Under the pieces are notes generated by a model, which was not told the DNA's origin, searched no databases, and saw only the letters and a list, made by a program, of their open reading frames with translations. Positions 36,785 to 45,203 of a DNA stretch of 64,000 bases are shown here, piece after piece; positions within the stretch are counted from its first letter, which is position 1; each line of letters opens with the position of its first letter. Origin of the DNA: Marinobacter antarcticus (GTDB lineage: Bacteria > Pseudomonadota > Gammaproteobacteria > Pseudomonadales > Oleiphilaceae). The stretch lies in the NCBI RefSeq assembly GCF_011049865.1, contig NZ_DRGY01000057.1, positions 56,780-120,779 of the forward strand. The letters run 5' to 3'. Both the position numbers and the translations under genes were made by a program.

Positions 36785-37047
36785 GCCGTGTTTAAAAGGT
36801 CGGGCTTTTTAAGCGCTTTTTGAAAGAGATCTTTGTCTTCGGCGATGGCCATGGCGCATTTTTCAGCCATGTCGTCGCCCAGGCCTTCAACTTTCCGAGC
36901 CAGAAAAACCTGAATTTCTTCCGCCAGTTCCAATATTTTATCTCTGGCATCGGCATCCGCTTTTGATGTGAAAAGCATGGTGTCAGGGTTTTTTAATGCC
37001 ATATCCAGGCCGTCCCTATCGGAAAAATAGACTGCTTGTACCGCCAT
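36775..37047 (-). CDS. yebG: YebG-family SOS-induced protein
   Basis: A 90-residue protein. The pattern MAVQAVYFSDRDG...FTSKADADARDKILELAEEI matches YebG (MAV-x-Y ... FTSK-x-ADA-x-DK-x-L), a small DNA-damage-induced protein of unclear function. A perfect CTG-N10-CAG LexA site lies 31 bp upstream of the start, which supports the assignment. The last three codons (QE and stop) fall inside the dabA relic, so the present stop codon was supplied by that junction. Confidence 0.88.
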   Translation of the reverse strand: MAVQAVYFSDRDGLDMALKNPDTMLFTSKADADARDKILELAEEIQVFLARKVEGLGDDMAEKCAMAIAEDKDLFQKALKKPDLLNTAQE

Positions 37048-37077
37048 GGTGATTCCTCGCAGTGAATGTCTGCTTTA

Positions 37078-37093
37078 CTGTATAAAAAAACAG
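37078..37093 (-). promoter_or_regulatory. LexA (SOS) box of yebG
   Basis: CTGTATAAAAAAACAG has the exact CTG-N10-CAG form of the gammaproteobacterial LexA operator, with the favoured TATA start of the spacer. It sits 31-46 bp upstream of the yebG ATG, the usual place for LexA to block RNA polymerase. Confidence 0.9.
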
Positions 37094-37174
37094 TGTATCT
37101 GACTGATACTGAGAAATACACCTAATTGCAGTAAAAGCAGCCTGCCGGCAGCAAAGACAGTCCTACAATTCCGA

Positions 37175-38143
37175 TCAGTAGCGCAACAGCGCCGAGCCCC
37201 ATGTAAATCCGCCGCCAAAGGCTTCAAGCAGCACAACGTCATTACGTTTAATGCGCCCGTCTCTTACCGCAACGTCGAGTGCCAGGGGAATAGACGCAGC
37301 CGAGGTATTGCCGTGTTTGTTAACGGTAACCACAACCTGCTCCATTGGCATGCTGAGCTTCCTTGCAGTCGCGGCGATAATGCGTAGATTTGCCTGATGG
37401 GGAACAAGCCAGTCAATCTCGGACTTTTTCATCTGATTGGCTTCAAGTGTTTCATCAACGATTTTCCCAAGGGTATTTACCGCAACCTTGAACACTTCAT
37501 TGCCTTTCATCTCAACAAAGGCTTCGCCGGCTTTGACCCGATCAAAACCATCGGCAATACCGCAAGGCACGTGCAAGAGTTTTTCGTACTGGCCGTCTGC
37601 GTGCAGATGTGTGGAAAGAATGCCGGTCTCTTCGTGGGCTTCAAGAATCACAGCGCCGGCGCCGTCTCCGAACAGCACACAGGTGCCGCGGTCTGACCAG
37701 TCGATGATTCGGGAAAACACCTCTGCGCCAATAACCAATGCTTTTTTGCTCGTTCCGGTTTTGATGAACTTATCGGCAACGGAAAGGGCGTACACAAAAC
37801 CACTGCACACCGCCTGGATATCGAAAGCAGGGCAGCCATGAATACCTAGTCTGGCTTGCAGAATGCAGGCCGAACTTGGGAAAATTTTGTCCGGAGTGGA
37901 GGTGGCAAACACAATAAGATCGATGTCGGTGGCATCAATGCCCGCTGCCGCTATGGCGTTCAGAGCAGCTTGTTCCGCAAGATCTACAGTTGTCTGGCCC
38001 TCAACGGCAATGTGCCGTTGCTCAATGCCGGTGCGTTCACGGATCCACCTGTCCGTTGTGTCTACCATTTTTTCGAGGTCTTTGTTCGTAACAATATTCT
38101 CTGGCAAGTAAGAGCCAGTGCCGGCAATGCGTGCAAAGGTCAT
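37175..38143 (-). CDS. fabH: Beta-ketoacyl-ACP synthase III
   Basis: A 322-residue condensing enzyme that joins acetyl-CoA (or another acyl-CoA) to malonyl-ACP. The Cys-His-Asn triad is visible: Cys113 in QAVCSGF, His in VPHQANLRI (about 250), Asn in [13 protein letters not shown] (about 280); the C-terminus has [17 protein letters not shown] 38143 ([14 protein letters not shown]) with AGGA nine bases upstream is preferred over the track start at 38200. It is not beside plsX, fabD or acpP, so it may be a stand-alone main enzyme or an extra copy; yebG lies upstream of nothing here and is 127 bp downstream. Confidence 0.92.
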   Translation of the reverse strand: MTFARIAGTGSYLPENIVTNKDLEKMVDTTDRWIRERTGIEQRHIAVEGQTTVDLAEQAALNAIAAAGIDATDIDLIVFATSTPDKIFPSSACILQARLGIHGCPAFDIQAVCSGFVYALSVADKFIKTGTSKKALVIGAEVFSRIIDWSDRGTCVLFGDGAGAVILEAHEETGILSTHLHADGQYEKLLHVPCGIADGFDRVKAGEAFVEMKGNEVFKVAVNTLGKIVDETLEANQMKKSEIDWLVPHQANLRIIAATARKLSMPMEQVVVTVNKHGNTSAASIPLALDVAVRDGRIKRNDVVLLEAFGGGFTWGSALLRY

Positions 38144-38531
38144 TCGTAAAAATCCTGCGGTGTATCCGATGAGTCCAATTAGGGAGTCTCGTGCATTCAA
38201 AACGGCCTCTTTGGTGCTCGAGGCGCCGAATGCGTATCAAACACTCCTTGGCTTTTTTCCATGCTATACCCTTGAACCTTTGTCTGTTATTAGCGGTTTG
38301 TCAAAGGCGCGCTTTGAATCTTTGATTTAAGACGTTGATTTAAGGCCCTGACCTGGGCTCCAGAACATTAACACTTGCTGGTGATTTGACAATTATTTAC
38401 AATATTTAATTCGCGTCACCGTAACGTGTGTGATAGGTGCATAATGCATACACTCGAAGCCGTTTCGTTTTCTGGAAAGTAGTACTAAAGACTCCAAAGT
38501 AGTACTAAAAACTTTAGGGAGATGACACGCC
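38144..38531. other. 388-bp intergenic region between fabH and a small hypothetical gene
   Basis: Divergent promoters must lie here. No ORF is convincing. The segment near 38396-38450 is AT-rich and includes 'gtgcataatgcatac', a near-palindrome. The last 60 bp hold a tandem 20-bp repeat listed separately. Confidence 0.55.
38476..38513 (+). repeat. Tandem 20-bp repeat upstream of a small gene
   Basis: Two copies of AAAGTAGTACTAAA(G/A)ACT, 20 bp apart start to start, differ at one base. AGTACT inside each copy is a 6-bp palindrome. They end 18 bp before the ATG, at the place of a core promoter or a leader, and could bind a regulator. Confidence 0.75.
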
Positions 38532-38816
38532 ATGCAGGCTATAGCGCCGAATCACGAGGACTTGGCTAAGGACTTTTTGCGACTTACGCCGGGCGCCCTC
38601 AAGGCCAAGTACCCGAAAGATCCCGAAGTTCAGGGCGCACTTGCGCAGATTACCATCGCCCGGGAAATATGCCTGTCCGACAAGACTCTGGTCGCCCGGG
38701 CCGAACATGTCGAATCCGAGATAATGCGGCGCATTGCTTTAAATCTCGCACAGGGTCTCCCCGCTATTCTGCCCGATATCAATAGTGTTTGCCGCCGGGT
38801 GCGCCCCGAGAAGTAA
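38532..38816 (+). CDS. Conserved-looking small hypothetical protein
   Basis: A 94-residue protein that I do not recognise. It is soluble, has no signal peptide, and seems mostly helical: HEDLAKDFLRLTPGALKAKYP, then a long amphipathic helix (ALAQITIAREICLSDKTLVARAEHVESEIMRRIALNLA). It has two cysteines. An AGGGAG ribosome site lies 10 bases upstream of the ATG, and codon use looks like that of its neighbours, so it is likely real. A hairpin follows the stop. Confidence 0.6.
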   Translation: MQAIAPNHEDLAKDFLRLTPGALKAKYPKDPEVQGALAQITIAREICLSDKTLVARAEHVESEIMRRIALNLAQGLPAILPDINSVCRRVRPEK

Positions 38817-38835
38817 CGCAAATTCCCCCTCAATC

Positions 38836-38861
38836 CCAATCTTTTCCGGTTATCAGATTGG
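38836..38861 (+). terminator. Possible terminator of the small hypothetical gene
   Basis: CCAATCT pairs with AGATTGG around a 12-base loop, followed by TCATTTTAT. The T-run is interrupted and the loop is large, so this is a weak candidate. Confidence 0.4.
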
Positions 38862-38870
38862 TCATTTTAT

Positions 38871-39516
38871 GTCCGATCATGGCTGGCCTCACTCGGAGGC
38901 AGTTCGTTTTACGCGATCGCAGGTTTGGCACTAATCGTTACCGGGTTGGCGGCTGAGGGGCGCAGGCCTATCGCGCGTAGAACGCAGATTGCAGAGGGTG
39001 ATGCAGATAATATTAGCGTTAAAGTCGCCAATACGCCGGCAGAAGAACTTGCCGGTGGGCAGTGCGATGCGCAGTTGTTTCTGCCGACATCCGATGCCTG
39101 GTTAGTGGCAATTGATCCGGAAACCGGTGCGAGTGCGATAGACCAGATGCTATGTCGTATCAAATTCCGCTCTCTGCGTTACGAAGGGCAATACACGCCT
39201 CCTTCAGAGCAAGGCACAATCGTGTACCCGGGGCACGATTTACGATATGACGCCGTTGCCACTTCCCATTGAGATGGATGTGCCAGGCATAGGTGGCCCA
39301 ATCATTACAGGAGGCGGCGTGGCCTTTCTGGCGGCGTCGGTGGATGACTATCTGAGAGTTTATGATCTGACGACCGGAGAGCAGATATGGGGGGAGCGTT
39401 TGCCCGCGGGGCAGCCTGAATGGGGCGTGAATGGCGCAACGAACTTTTTTCAATGCAGTAGGTTTTTGAACAATTACAGGAGTATTTTGCTAACTAAAGA
39501 GGCGTTTTTAGGCTAA
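38871..39516 (+). pseudogene. Collapsed PQQ-dependent membrane-bound dehydrogenase (glucose/quinate type)
   Basis: Three segments of one family lie close together in broken frames. The first reads WLASLGGSSFYAIAGLALIV, like the N-terminal TM region of these enzymes. The second reads CDAQLFLPTSDAWLVAIDPETG, like the early propeller segment. The third (39247 on, shifted frame) reads MDVPGIGGPIITGGGVAFLA and VYDLTTGEQIWGERLPAG, from the C-terminal part. An intact gene needs about 800 residues, so most of the propeller is deleted. The ORF track shows it as ORFs of 115 and 89 residues. Family match is from memory of the conserved motifs. Confidence 0.85.
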
Positions 39517-39624
39517 CTTGCTCCTAGGCCTATAGAAAGATGCGACCAACGAAGCGCATAAATCTTGGGCAGCGTCACTGCTCGATATATGTCTAACAAC
39601 AACAGCAAAGAGTGGAGAATTTTA

Positions 39625-40752
39625 ATGATTAAATTACGTTTAGCGCTTGCAACCGCAGCGCTTTCATTGAGCATGGCCGGTGTGGCCGTGGCTGATTCTG
39701 TTACTTTCGGGGTTCAGGCTCCGATCACTGGCCAGTATGCAAATGAAGGCCAGGGTATTGAAAAAGCGGTTAAATTGATCGCGAAACAGCTCAACGAGGC
39801 CGGTGGTCTGCTGGGCAAAGACGTTAAAGTCGTGTCCTGCGACGATGAAGGCAAAGCAACCCAGGCGGCCCTGTGTGGTCGTGACCTGGCAAACCAGGAA
39901 GTGTTCGCGGTCATTGGCAGCTACACCTCTGGCGCCACAGCAGCCTCGCAACCGGTTCTGGATCGCGCCAACATTCTTCAAACCAGCGACGGCACCGCAG
40001 AGCAGTTGACCCAGAAGGGCTACAAATTGTTCTTCCGGAACGCGCCACCTAACAGCGCTGAAGCCGAATTTACCGGCGAGTATCTGGTAAATGCTAAAGA
40101 ATACAAGCGCATCGCGATTATCAAAGATCACTCGAGCTTTGCAAAAGGTCTGGGTGAAGCGACGGCAGCCGCTGTTGAAAAACAGGGCGGCAACATTGTA
40201 TTTGATGGCTTTATCACCGCAGGTTCACAGGATTACCGGTCTATTCTGACCAAGATCAAATCTGAAAACCCGGATATCATCTACTTTTCTGGCTACTACT
40301 CAGATGGCGGTCTGATTCGTTCCCAGCAAGCTTCGTTGAACATCGATGCTGACTTCGTAGGTGGCGATGCCAACCAGAACGTGAAGTTTGCAGAGATTGC
40401 AGGCGGAGCAGCGGAAGGTTCGGTCATCATTAATGTTCCGGCGCCTGCCAATCTTCCGTACCCGGAAGCCAAGCAGTTCCTGCAAGACTACCAGGATGCC
40501 TACGGTGAGAGCCCCCCAAGCATCTTCACACTGACCAATACCGACGGTATGCGTGCAATCGTGAAAGCGGTTCAGGAAACCGAAAGTTTTGATCCGGAAA
40601 AAGTAGCGGCTTACCTGCACGAACTCAGAGATTTCCCGGGCTTCACTGGCCCACTGGGCTTTGACGAAAACGGCGAGCGCCTCGGTAGTGCGTTCCAGGC
40701 TTTTGAAGTTCAAGCCGACGGCACCTACAAGACAGTCTATCCGCAACAGTAA
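39625..40752 (+). CDS. livK: Branched-chain amino acid ABC transporter, substrate-binding protein
   Basis: A 375-residue periplasmic binding protein with a signal peptide (MIKLRLALATAALSLSMAGVAVA). The mature part begins DSVTFGVQAPITGQYANEGQGIEKAVKL, and has VIGSYTSGATAASQPVLDRANI and YRSILTKIKSENPDIIYFSGYYSDGG, typical of Leu/Ile/Val (LivJ/LivK) receptors. The track start at 39565 is too early; ATG 39625 has GGAG nine bases upstream. The true ligand could be another amide or amino acid. A strong hairpin separates it from livH. Confidence 0.92.
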   Translation: MIKLRLALATAALSLSMAGVAVADSVTFGVQAPITGQYANEGQGIEKAVKLIAKQLNEAGGLLGKDVKVVSCDDEGKATQAALCGRDLANQEVFAVIGSYTSGATAASQPVLDRANILQTSDGTAEQLTQKGYKLFFRNAPPNSAEAEFTGEYLVNAKEYKRIAIIKDHSSFAKGLGEATAAAVEKQGGNIVFDGFITAGSQDYRSILTKIKSENPDIIYFSGYYSDGGLIRSQQASLNIDADFVGGDANQNVKFAEIAGGAAEGSVIINVPAPANLPYPEAKQFLQDYQDAYGESPPSIFTLTNTDGMRAIVKAVQETESFDPEKVAAYLHELRDFPGFTGPLGFDENGERLGSAFQAFEVQADGTYKTVYPQQ

Positions 40753-40772
40753 TTCAGACAGATCGTGAATCT

Positions 40773-40806
40773 ACAACAAAACCGCGGTAACCCGTGGTTT
40801 TGTTGT
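40773..40806 (+). terminator. Intercistronic hairpin between livK and livH
   Basis: A 15-bp stem (ACAACAAAACCGCGG with its complement; one G-T pair) closes a TAAC loop. The right arm is T-rich (GGTTTTGTTGT), so it can act as a partial intrinsic terminator. Placed 20 bp after livK, it would let most transcripts end after the abundant binding protein while some read on into livHMGF. Confidence 0.85.
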
Positions 40807-40844
40807 ATCCCCCTTTAAAACTGCCTTACATAGGTCGAATATTA

Positions 40845-41750
40845 ATGGACATATTCCTGCAACAGCTCATAAACGGGTTAACAGTAGGAAGCATCTATGC
40901 GCTGATTGCACTCGGTTATACGATGGTTTACGGCATCCTCAGATTGATTAACTTCGCCCATGGCGATTTGGCAATTCTGGGTGCATTTATAGGTCTAACC
41001 GTGATTACCGGATTAGCTGGCAGCGGCGGCGCTCCTGCTAACTGGATTGTAATTGTCGCTTTTGTGCTTGCGGTACTAGTCGTCGCAATTGCAGGGGTGC
41101 TTCTTGAATTTACCGCCTATCGGCCACTGCGTAATGCCCACCGCCTGTCCGCCGTGGTTTCCGCTTTGGGCGCGTCTATGTTTATCCAGAATGGCATCAT
41201 GCTGATCTGGAGCCCTCAGACACTTACTTTCCCTGAAGGCATCATGCCTCAAACCACCTACAACTTCGGGTCGGTGGTTATTAGTGCTACGCAGATATTC
41301 ATTGTCACAGTCTCACTGTTGTTGATGCTTGCACTTTATTTATATGTGAACAAAACCCGCTTTGGAACGGCCATTCGCGCCGCGGCTATTGACCAGGATG
41401 CGGCAAGGCTGATGGGCATTAACGTGAACAAGGTTATCACCAGTGTGTTCATACTTGGGCCTGCGCTAGGCGCTATCGGGGGTCTGTTTATTGGTGTCTA
41501 TTACCGTCAGGCGGTGTTCGATATGGGTTGGATTTATGGCCTGAACGCCTTTATTGCAGCCATCATAGGCGGCATCGGTAACATTCCCGGCGCAATGATT
41601 GGCGGCTTGCTGCTTGGTCTGTTCAGCTCTCTTGCCAGTGGTTACATCTCCAGCACATGGCAGCAGGCTATTGTGTTCGGTTTGCTTATTCTGATCCTGA
41701 TGGTGCGCCCCACCGGCATTCTTGGCGAACGGGTGGCGGACAAGGTATGA
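40845..41750 (+). CDS. livH: Branched-chain amino acid ABC transporter permease LivH
   Basis: A 301-residue inner-membrane permease with about eight TM helices. MDIFLQQLINGLTVGSIYALIALGYTMVYGILRLINFAHGDL is the classic LivH start, and EAA-like segments RAAAIDQDAARLMGINVNKV (about 180-200) contact the ATPases. ATG 40845 is chosen over the track start at 40794 because the LivH family begins at MD/E-x-F. The stop overlaps livM by four bases. Confidence 0.93.
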   Translation: MDIFLQQLINGLTVGSIYALIALGYTMVYGILRLINFAHGDLAILGAFIGLTVITGLAGSGGAPANWIVIVAFVLAVLVVAIAGVLLEFTAYRPLRNAHRLSAVVSALGASMFIQNGIMLIWSPQTLTFPEGIMPQTTYNFGSVVISATQIFIVTVSLLLMLALYLYVNKTRFGTAIRAAAIDQDAARLMGINVNKVITSVFILGPALGAIGGLFIGVYYRQAVFDMGWIYGLNAFIAAIIGGIGNIPGAMIGGLLLGLFSSLASGYISSTWQQAIVFGLLILILMVRPTGILGERVADKV

Positions 41751-42673
41751 AACTATCTGTCAATCGTAATATAGGTGCCGTTGTCTGGATTGCCGGACTG
41801 CTGGTACCTCTGGTCGCCAGTAATAGCTGGATCAGCATTCTTTCGATCTTTGCTATTTATGCGGTGGTTGCTCTGAGCACCGATGTGGTTCTGGGCCGTG
41901 CCGGCATGTACGACATGGGCCACGCCGTCTATTTTGGCGTTGGTGCCTACGTAACGGCCATTCTGAACGTGCAGTACGGCGTTCCGATCCTTTGGACCAT
42001 GCCGATTGCGGTGGTGGTTGCCGCCATTGTTGGTATGGTTCTGGCGGCGCCTATGGTGAAACTGAGGGGCGATTATCTGCTTGTCGCGACGATCGGTTTC
42101 AACGAAATCTTCCGGATGATTCTGATTAACGACGTAGGCGGTGTAACCGGTGGCCCGGACGGCATTTTCGGTATTGGCGTGCCCAGTGTCTTTGGCTATT
42201 CCATCAGCAGTCAGGAAGGGCTCTTTGTGTTGAACTGGTTGTTGTTGGGCATTGCGCTGGTGCTGATGAACAATCTGGACAAAAGCCGGCTTGGCCGGGT
42301 GTTTCGCTATCTTAAAGAAGATGAGCTTGCGGCAACCACCCTGGGCGTGAACGCGCGTTACTATAAAATTCTGGCCTTCGGGCTGGGCGCTGGTCTGGCA
42401 GGAGCCGCTGGTACGCTGTTTGCCACGCAATTGGCCACCGTCAGCCCAAGTGCGTTTGTGTTTATGGAGTCGGTCACTCTGTTCGCCATTGTGATCGTTG
42501 GTGGTCAAGCGTCTATCCCTGGCGTTCTGTTGGGCACCGTTCTGATGTTTGTGGTTCCGCAGGTGTTCCGTGATCTCGCCGAATATCGTTACCTGGTGTT
42601 TGGTCTGGCCATGATTGTTGTCATGGTACTGCGCCCACAAGGTATCTGGCCAAGAAGGAATCGTCCCGAATGA
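41747..42673 (+). CDS. livM: Branched-chain amino acid ABC transporter permease LivM
   Basis: A 308-residue permease, partner of LivH. Typical LivM segments are VALSTDVVLGRAGMYDMGHAVYFGVGAYVTAIL, LRGDYLLVATIGFNEIFRMIL, GVTGGPDGIFGI and the C-terminal RPQGIWPRRNR. The ATG at 41747 overlaps the livH stop (ATGA); the track start at 41657 lies inside livH and is rejected. The 295-residue antisense ORF here is a shadow. Confidence 0.93.
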   Translation: MKLSVNRNIGAVVWIAGLLVPLVASNSWISILSIFAIYAVVALSTDVVLGRAGMYDMGHAVYFGVGAYVTAILNVQYGVPILWTMPIAVVVAAIVGMVLAAPMVKLRGDYLLVATIGFNEIFRMILINDVGGVTGGPDGIFGIGVPSVFGYSISSQEGLFVLNWLLLGIALVLMNNLDKSRLGRVFRYLKEDELAATTLGVNARYYKILAFGLGAGLAGAAGTLFATQLATVSPSAFVFMESVTLFAIVIVGGQASIPGVLLGTVLMFVVPQVFRDLAEYRYLVFGLAMIVVMVLRPQGIWPRRNRPE

Positions 42674-43473
42674 GCACTAGCGAACCGACATTGCTTGCGC
42701 TGGATAATATCGGCATCAGCTTTGGCGGCCTCCGGGCCGTTGACCAGCTGAATCTCGAAGTCAAAAAAGGGCAGGTCGTAGGATTGATCGGCCCTAACGG
42801 CGCGGGAAAAACGACCGTATTCAACATTATTACTGGCGTTTACAAACCTACTGATGGGCGGGTGCTCTGGAAAGGCGAGGCAATTAACGGGCTGCCGCCT
42901 TATCGCGTCGCCCAGCGTGGAATATTGCGAACCTTTCAGACCATTCGTTTGTTTTCCGGCATGAGCGTGCTGGAAAATGTTCTGGCCGGTAAACATCTGC
43001 GCACCCGACAAACCTGGTGGGCGGGACTGTTGTCGACACCGGCTCAGCGTCGTGAGGAAAAGCAGCTCAGAGAGGAGTGCATGGAAATCCTCAAAACGCT
43101 CAAGCTGGATCATGTGGCCAATGAAGTGGCGACATCTTTGGCTTACGGTATTCAGCGGCGCGTTGAAATGGCGCGCACCCTGGCAGCCAGCCCGGAACTA
43201 TTGATCCTCGACGAGCCTGCTGCGGGCCTGAACGACAATGAATCCGCTGAACTGAACAAAACCATACTCGATATTCGCGATTCTGGTGTCACAGTTTTGC
43301 TGGTCGAGCACGATATGAACGTTGTCATGAACGTGACTGACCACATTGTGGTGATCAGTTTTGGCCGCAAAATTGCCGAGGGCGAGCCTGAATCCATTCG
43401 AAACAATCCGGATGTGATTGAAGCCTATCTCGGCAAAGACGACGATGAAGACGAACAGGAGGCCTTCGCATGA
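42670..43473 (+). CDS. livG: Branched-chain amino acid ABC transporter ATPase LivG
   Basis: A 267-residue cytoplasmic ATPase. Walker A GPNGAGKTT (about 44), the LivG-type signature YGIQRRVEMARTLA (about 158) and Walker B LLILDEPAAGLN are clear. The extra segment RTRQTWWAGLLSTPAQRREEKQ is normal for LivG. It overlaps livM by four bases and livF by four bases, with an acidic C-terminus (GKDDDEDEQE). Confidence 0.95.
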   Translation: MSTSEPTLLALDNIGISFGGLRAVDQLNLEVKKGQVVGLIGPNGAGKTTVFNIITGVYKPTDGRVLWKGEAINGLPPYRVAQRGILRTFQTIRLFSGMSVLENVLAGKHLRTRQTWWAGLLSTPAQRREEKQLREECMEILKTLKLDHVANEVATSLAYGIQRRVEMARTLAASPELLILDEPAAGLNDNESAELNKTILDIRDSGVTVLLVEHDMNVVMNVTDHIVVISFGRKIAEGEPESIRNNPDVIEAYLGKDDDEDEQEAFA

Positions 43474-44180
43474 GTCTGTTAAGCATCACTGATATGAAGG
43501 TCTCCTACGGCCATATCGAGGCCATAAAAGGCGTGTCGCTGGCCGTCGAAGAAGGGGAGGTGGTTACCATTCTTGGCGCTAATGGTGCGGGTAAAACCAC
43601 TTTGATGCGAACGATCAGCGGTTTGTTAAAACCAACCGCCGGTACGATCACATACGACGGTAACGATATTACGCAAACCCGCGCTGACGCCATTGTGGGG
43701 CTCGGTATTGCCCATTCGCCCGAAGGGCGCAGGGTTTTTGGTACCTTAACCGTAGAAGAAAATCTGATGCTGGGTGCATACACGCGCCCGAGAACGGAGG
43801 CCCTGGAAACCCGAAAGCAGGTTTACGACTTGTTTCCGCGACTCCTTGAGCGTCGTCTGCAACTGTCTGGCACGCTCTCCGGTGGCGAGCAGCAAATGCT
43901 GGCTATTGGTCGCGCGATGATGGCCAAACCTCGGCTGTTGATGCTCGATGAGCCTAGCCTTGGGTTGGCACCCATTATTGTGAAGAACATTTTCGCGGCC
44001 CTGGCGGATGTTCGAAAGACGGGTGTCACCATCTTGGTCGTGGAGCAGAATGCCCGTATAGCATTGAAGCTTGCAGACCGGGGCTATGTTCTGGAAGTGG
44101 GTAAGATTGTTCACGAAGACACAGCCAAAGCCCTGATGGCGTCTTCCGAAGTGCAGGAAGCGTATTTGGGCAAAGGATAG
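43470..44180 (+). CDS. livF: Branched-chain amino acid ABC transporter ATPase LivF
   Basis: A 236-residue ATPase with Walker A GANGAGKTT (about 36), signature LSGGEQQMLAIGRAMM (about 136) and Walker B LLMLDEPSLGLAP. The ending EVQEAYLGKG is typical of LivF. It pairs with LivG below the LivHM channel. Last gene of the operon, followed by a terminator. Confidence 0.95.
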   Translation: MSLLSITDMKVSYGHIEAIKGVSLAVEEGEVVTILGANGAGKTTLMRTISGLLKPTAGTITYDGNDITQTRADAIVGLGIAHSPEGRRVFGTLTVEENLMLGAYTRPRTEALETRKQVYDLFPRLLERRLQLSGTLSGGEQQMLAIGRAMMAKPRLLMLDEPSLGLAPIIVKNIFAALADVRKTGVTILVVEQNARIALKLADRGYVLEVGKIVHEDTAKALMASSEVQEAYLGKG

Positions 44181-44215
44181 GCTCAGACCGTCTCGCCCAG
44201 CAACGCTTCAGTTAA

Positions 44216-44254
44216 CGCCCAATCAGCCAGATCATCGGCTGATTGGGCGTTCCT
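44216..44254 (+). terminator. Terminator of the livKHMGF operon
   Basis: A perfect 13-bp stem CGCCCAATCAGCC/GGCTGATTGGGCG with an 8-base loop begins 36 bp after the livF stop and is followed by TTCCT. The stem is strong though the T-run is short. Confidence 0.8.
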
Positions 44255-44366
44255 CATTCAGACAGTACTCAATACCCATTGCCCAATAGACGTTTCAGAA
44301 CGTTGATCCTCTGACTGGTTTCCGGGCAGAATACAATGTCGCCTGTTTACCGGTAGGAGAGCCAGC

Positions 44367-45171
44367 ATGAAACCAAGGGAAACGTTACTCGCGCAATTGG
44401 GTATTCGCCATCCGGTTATTCAAGCGCCGATGCGGGCGTGTCAACACCAGAGCTTGCGGCAGCCGTCACGAATTCAGGGGGGCTGGGTTCATTGGGAATG
44501 GGCGCCAGCAACACCGTTCAAGCCAGGAAGATGATTGAGCGTGCCCAAACCCTGACCTCCGGGCCGTTCAACGTCAACGTCTTTTGCCACCAACCTGCAC
44601 ACCGGGATGTAGATACAGAGGCCCGTTGGATCCAGCACATTGCGCCTCTCTTTGCAGAAGTGGATGCGGCACCACCGAGTTCGCTGGACGAGATCTACAC
44701 GTCGTTTTTAAACGATGCAGATACCCTCAAAATGCTGCTCGAATTGCGGCCAGCGGCATAATGGATGGGTACGCAATGAAGGCGGCGCTGCAGGCCGGTG
44801 CGTCTGCAGTTCAGTTTGGAGCAGCGTTCATTTTGTGCCCGGAGTCGTCCGCAAATGAGGCCTATCGGGACGCGCTGAGAAGCGAGAGGGCAGCAGAAAC
44901 ACGCTTAACGAAAGTTCTATCCGGTCGGCCAGCCCGCGGTATCGTTAACCGGCTCATTTCCCTTGGCGAAGCAAAAGGCAGTCCGCCGCCGGCGGATTAT
45001 CCGGTCGCTTACGATTTAACCAAACGTCTCAATGAAGCGGCATCAACATGTGAAAACCATGAGTTCGCCGCGCAATGGGCAGGTCAGGGCGCACCCTTGG
45101 CGCGGGAATTACCGGCTGCGGATTTGGTTGCGTTGATCATGGAAGAGAGTCGTAGTCAGGATCTTGTCTAG
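44367..45171 (+). pseudogene. Decayed nitronate monooxygenase-like (2-nitropropane dioxygenase) gene
   Basis: The start (METLLAQLGIRHPVIQAPM-like) is intact at ATG 44367, but just after QAPM bases are missing and the frame shifts; the second frame continues STPELAAAVTNSGGLGSLGMG. Near 44745 the frame changes again and about 130 residues of the barrel seem deleted, joining directly to SGIMDGYAMKAALQAGASAVQFGAAF and the C-terminal part with SGRPARGIVNRL. Family members use FMN to oxidise nitronates; this copy cannot fold. It follows the liv terminator by about 115 bp. Confidence 0.85.
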
Positions 45172-45203
45172 AGTCCATCCAGAGCCCAGCCAGAGTCCAC
45201 TAT

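Noticed and set aside
41657-41746. Upstream start of livM inside livH
   Set aside because: The 30 extra residues are livH sequence in another frame; the ATG with four-base overlap is the normal arrangement.
41753-42640. 295-residue antisense ORF across livM
   Set aside because: It is His- and Asn-rich with no family pattern and lies exactly under a well-supported permease gene; it is a shadow of livM codon use.
44584-45171. 195-residue ORF taken as an intact nitronate monooxygenase
   Set aside because: The start lacks family likeness, and the N-terminal part of the enzyme lies in another frame upstream; it is the tail of a pseudogene.
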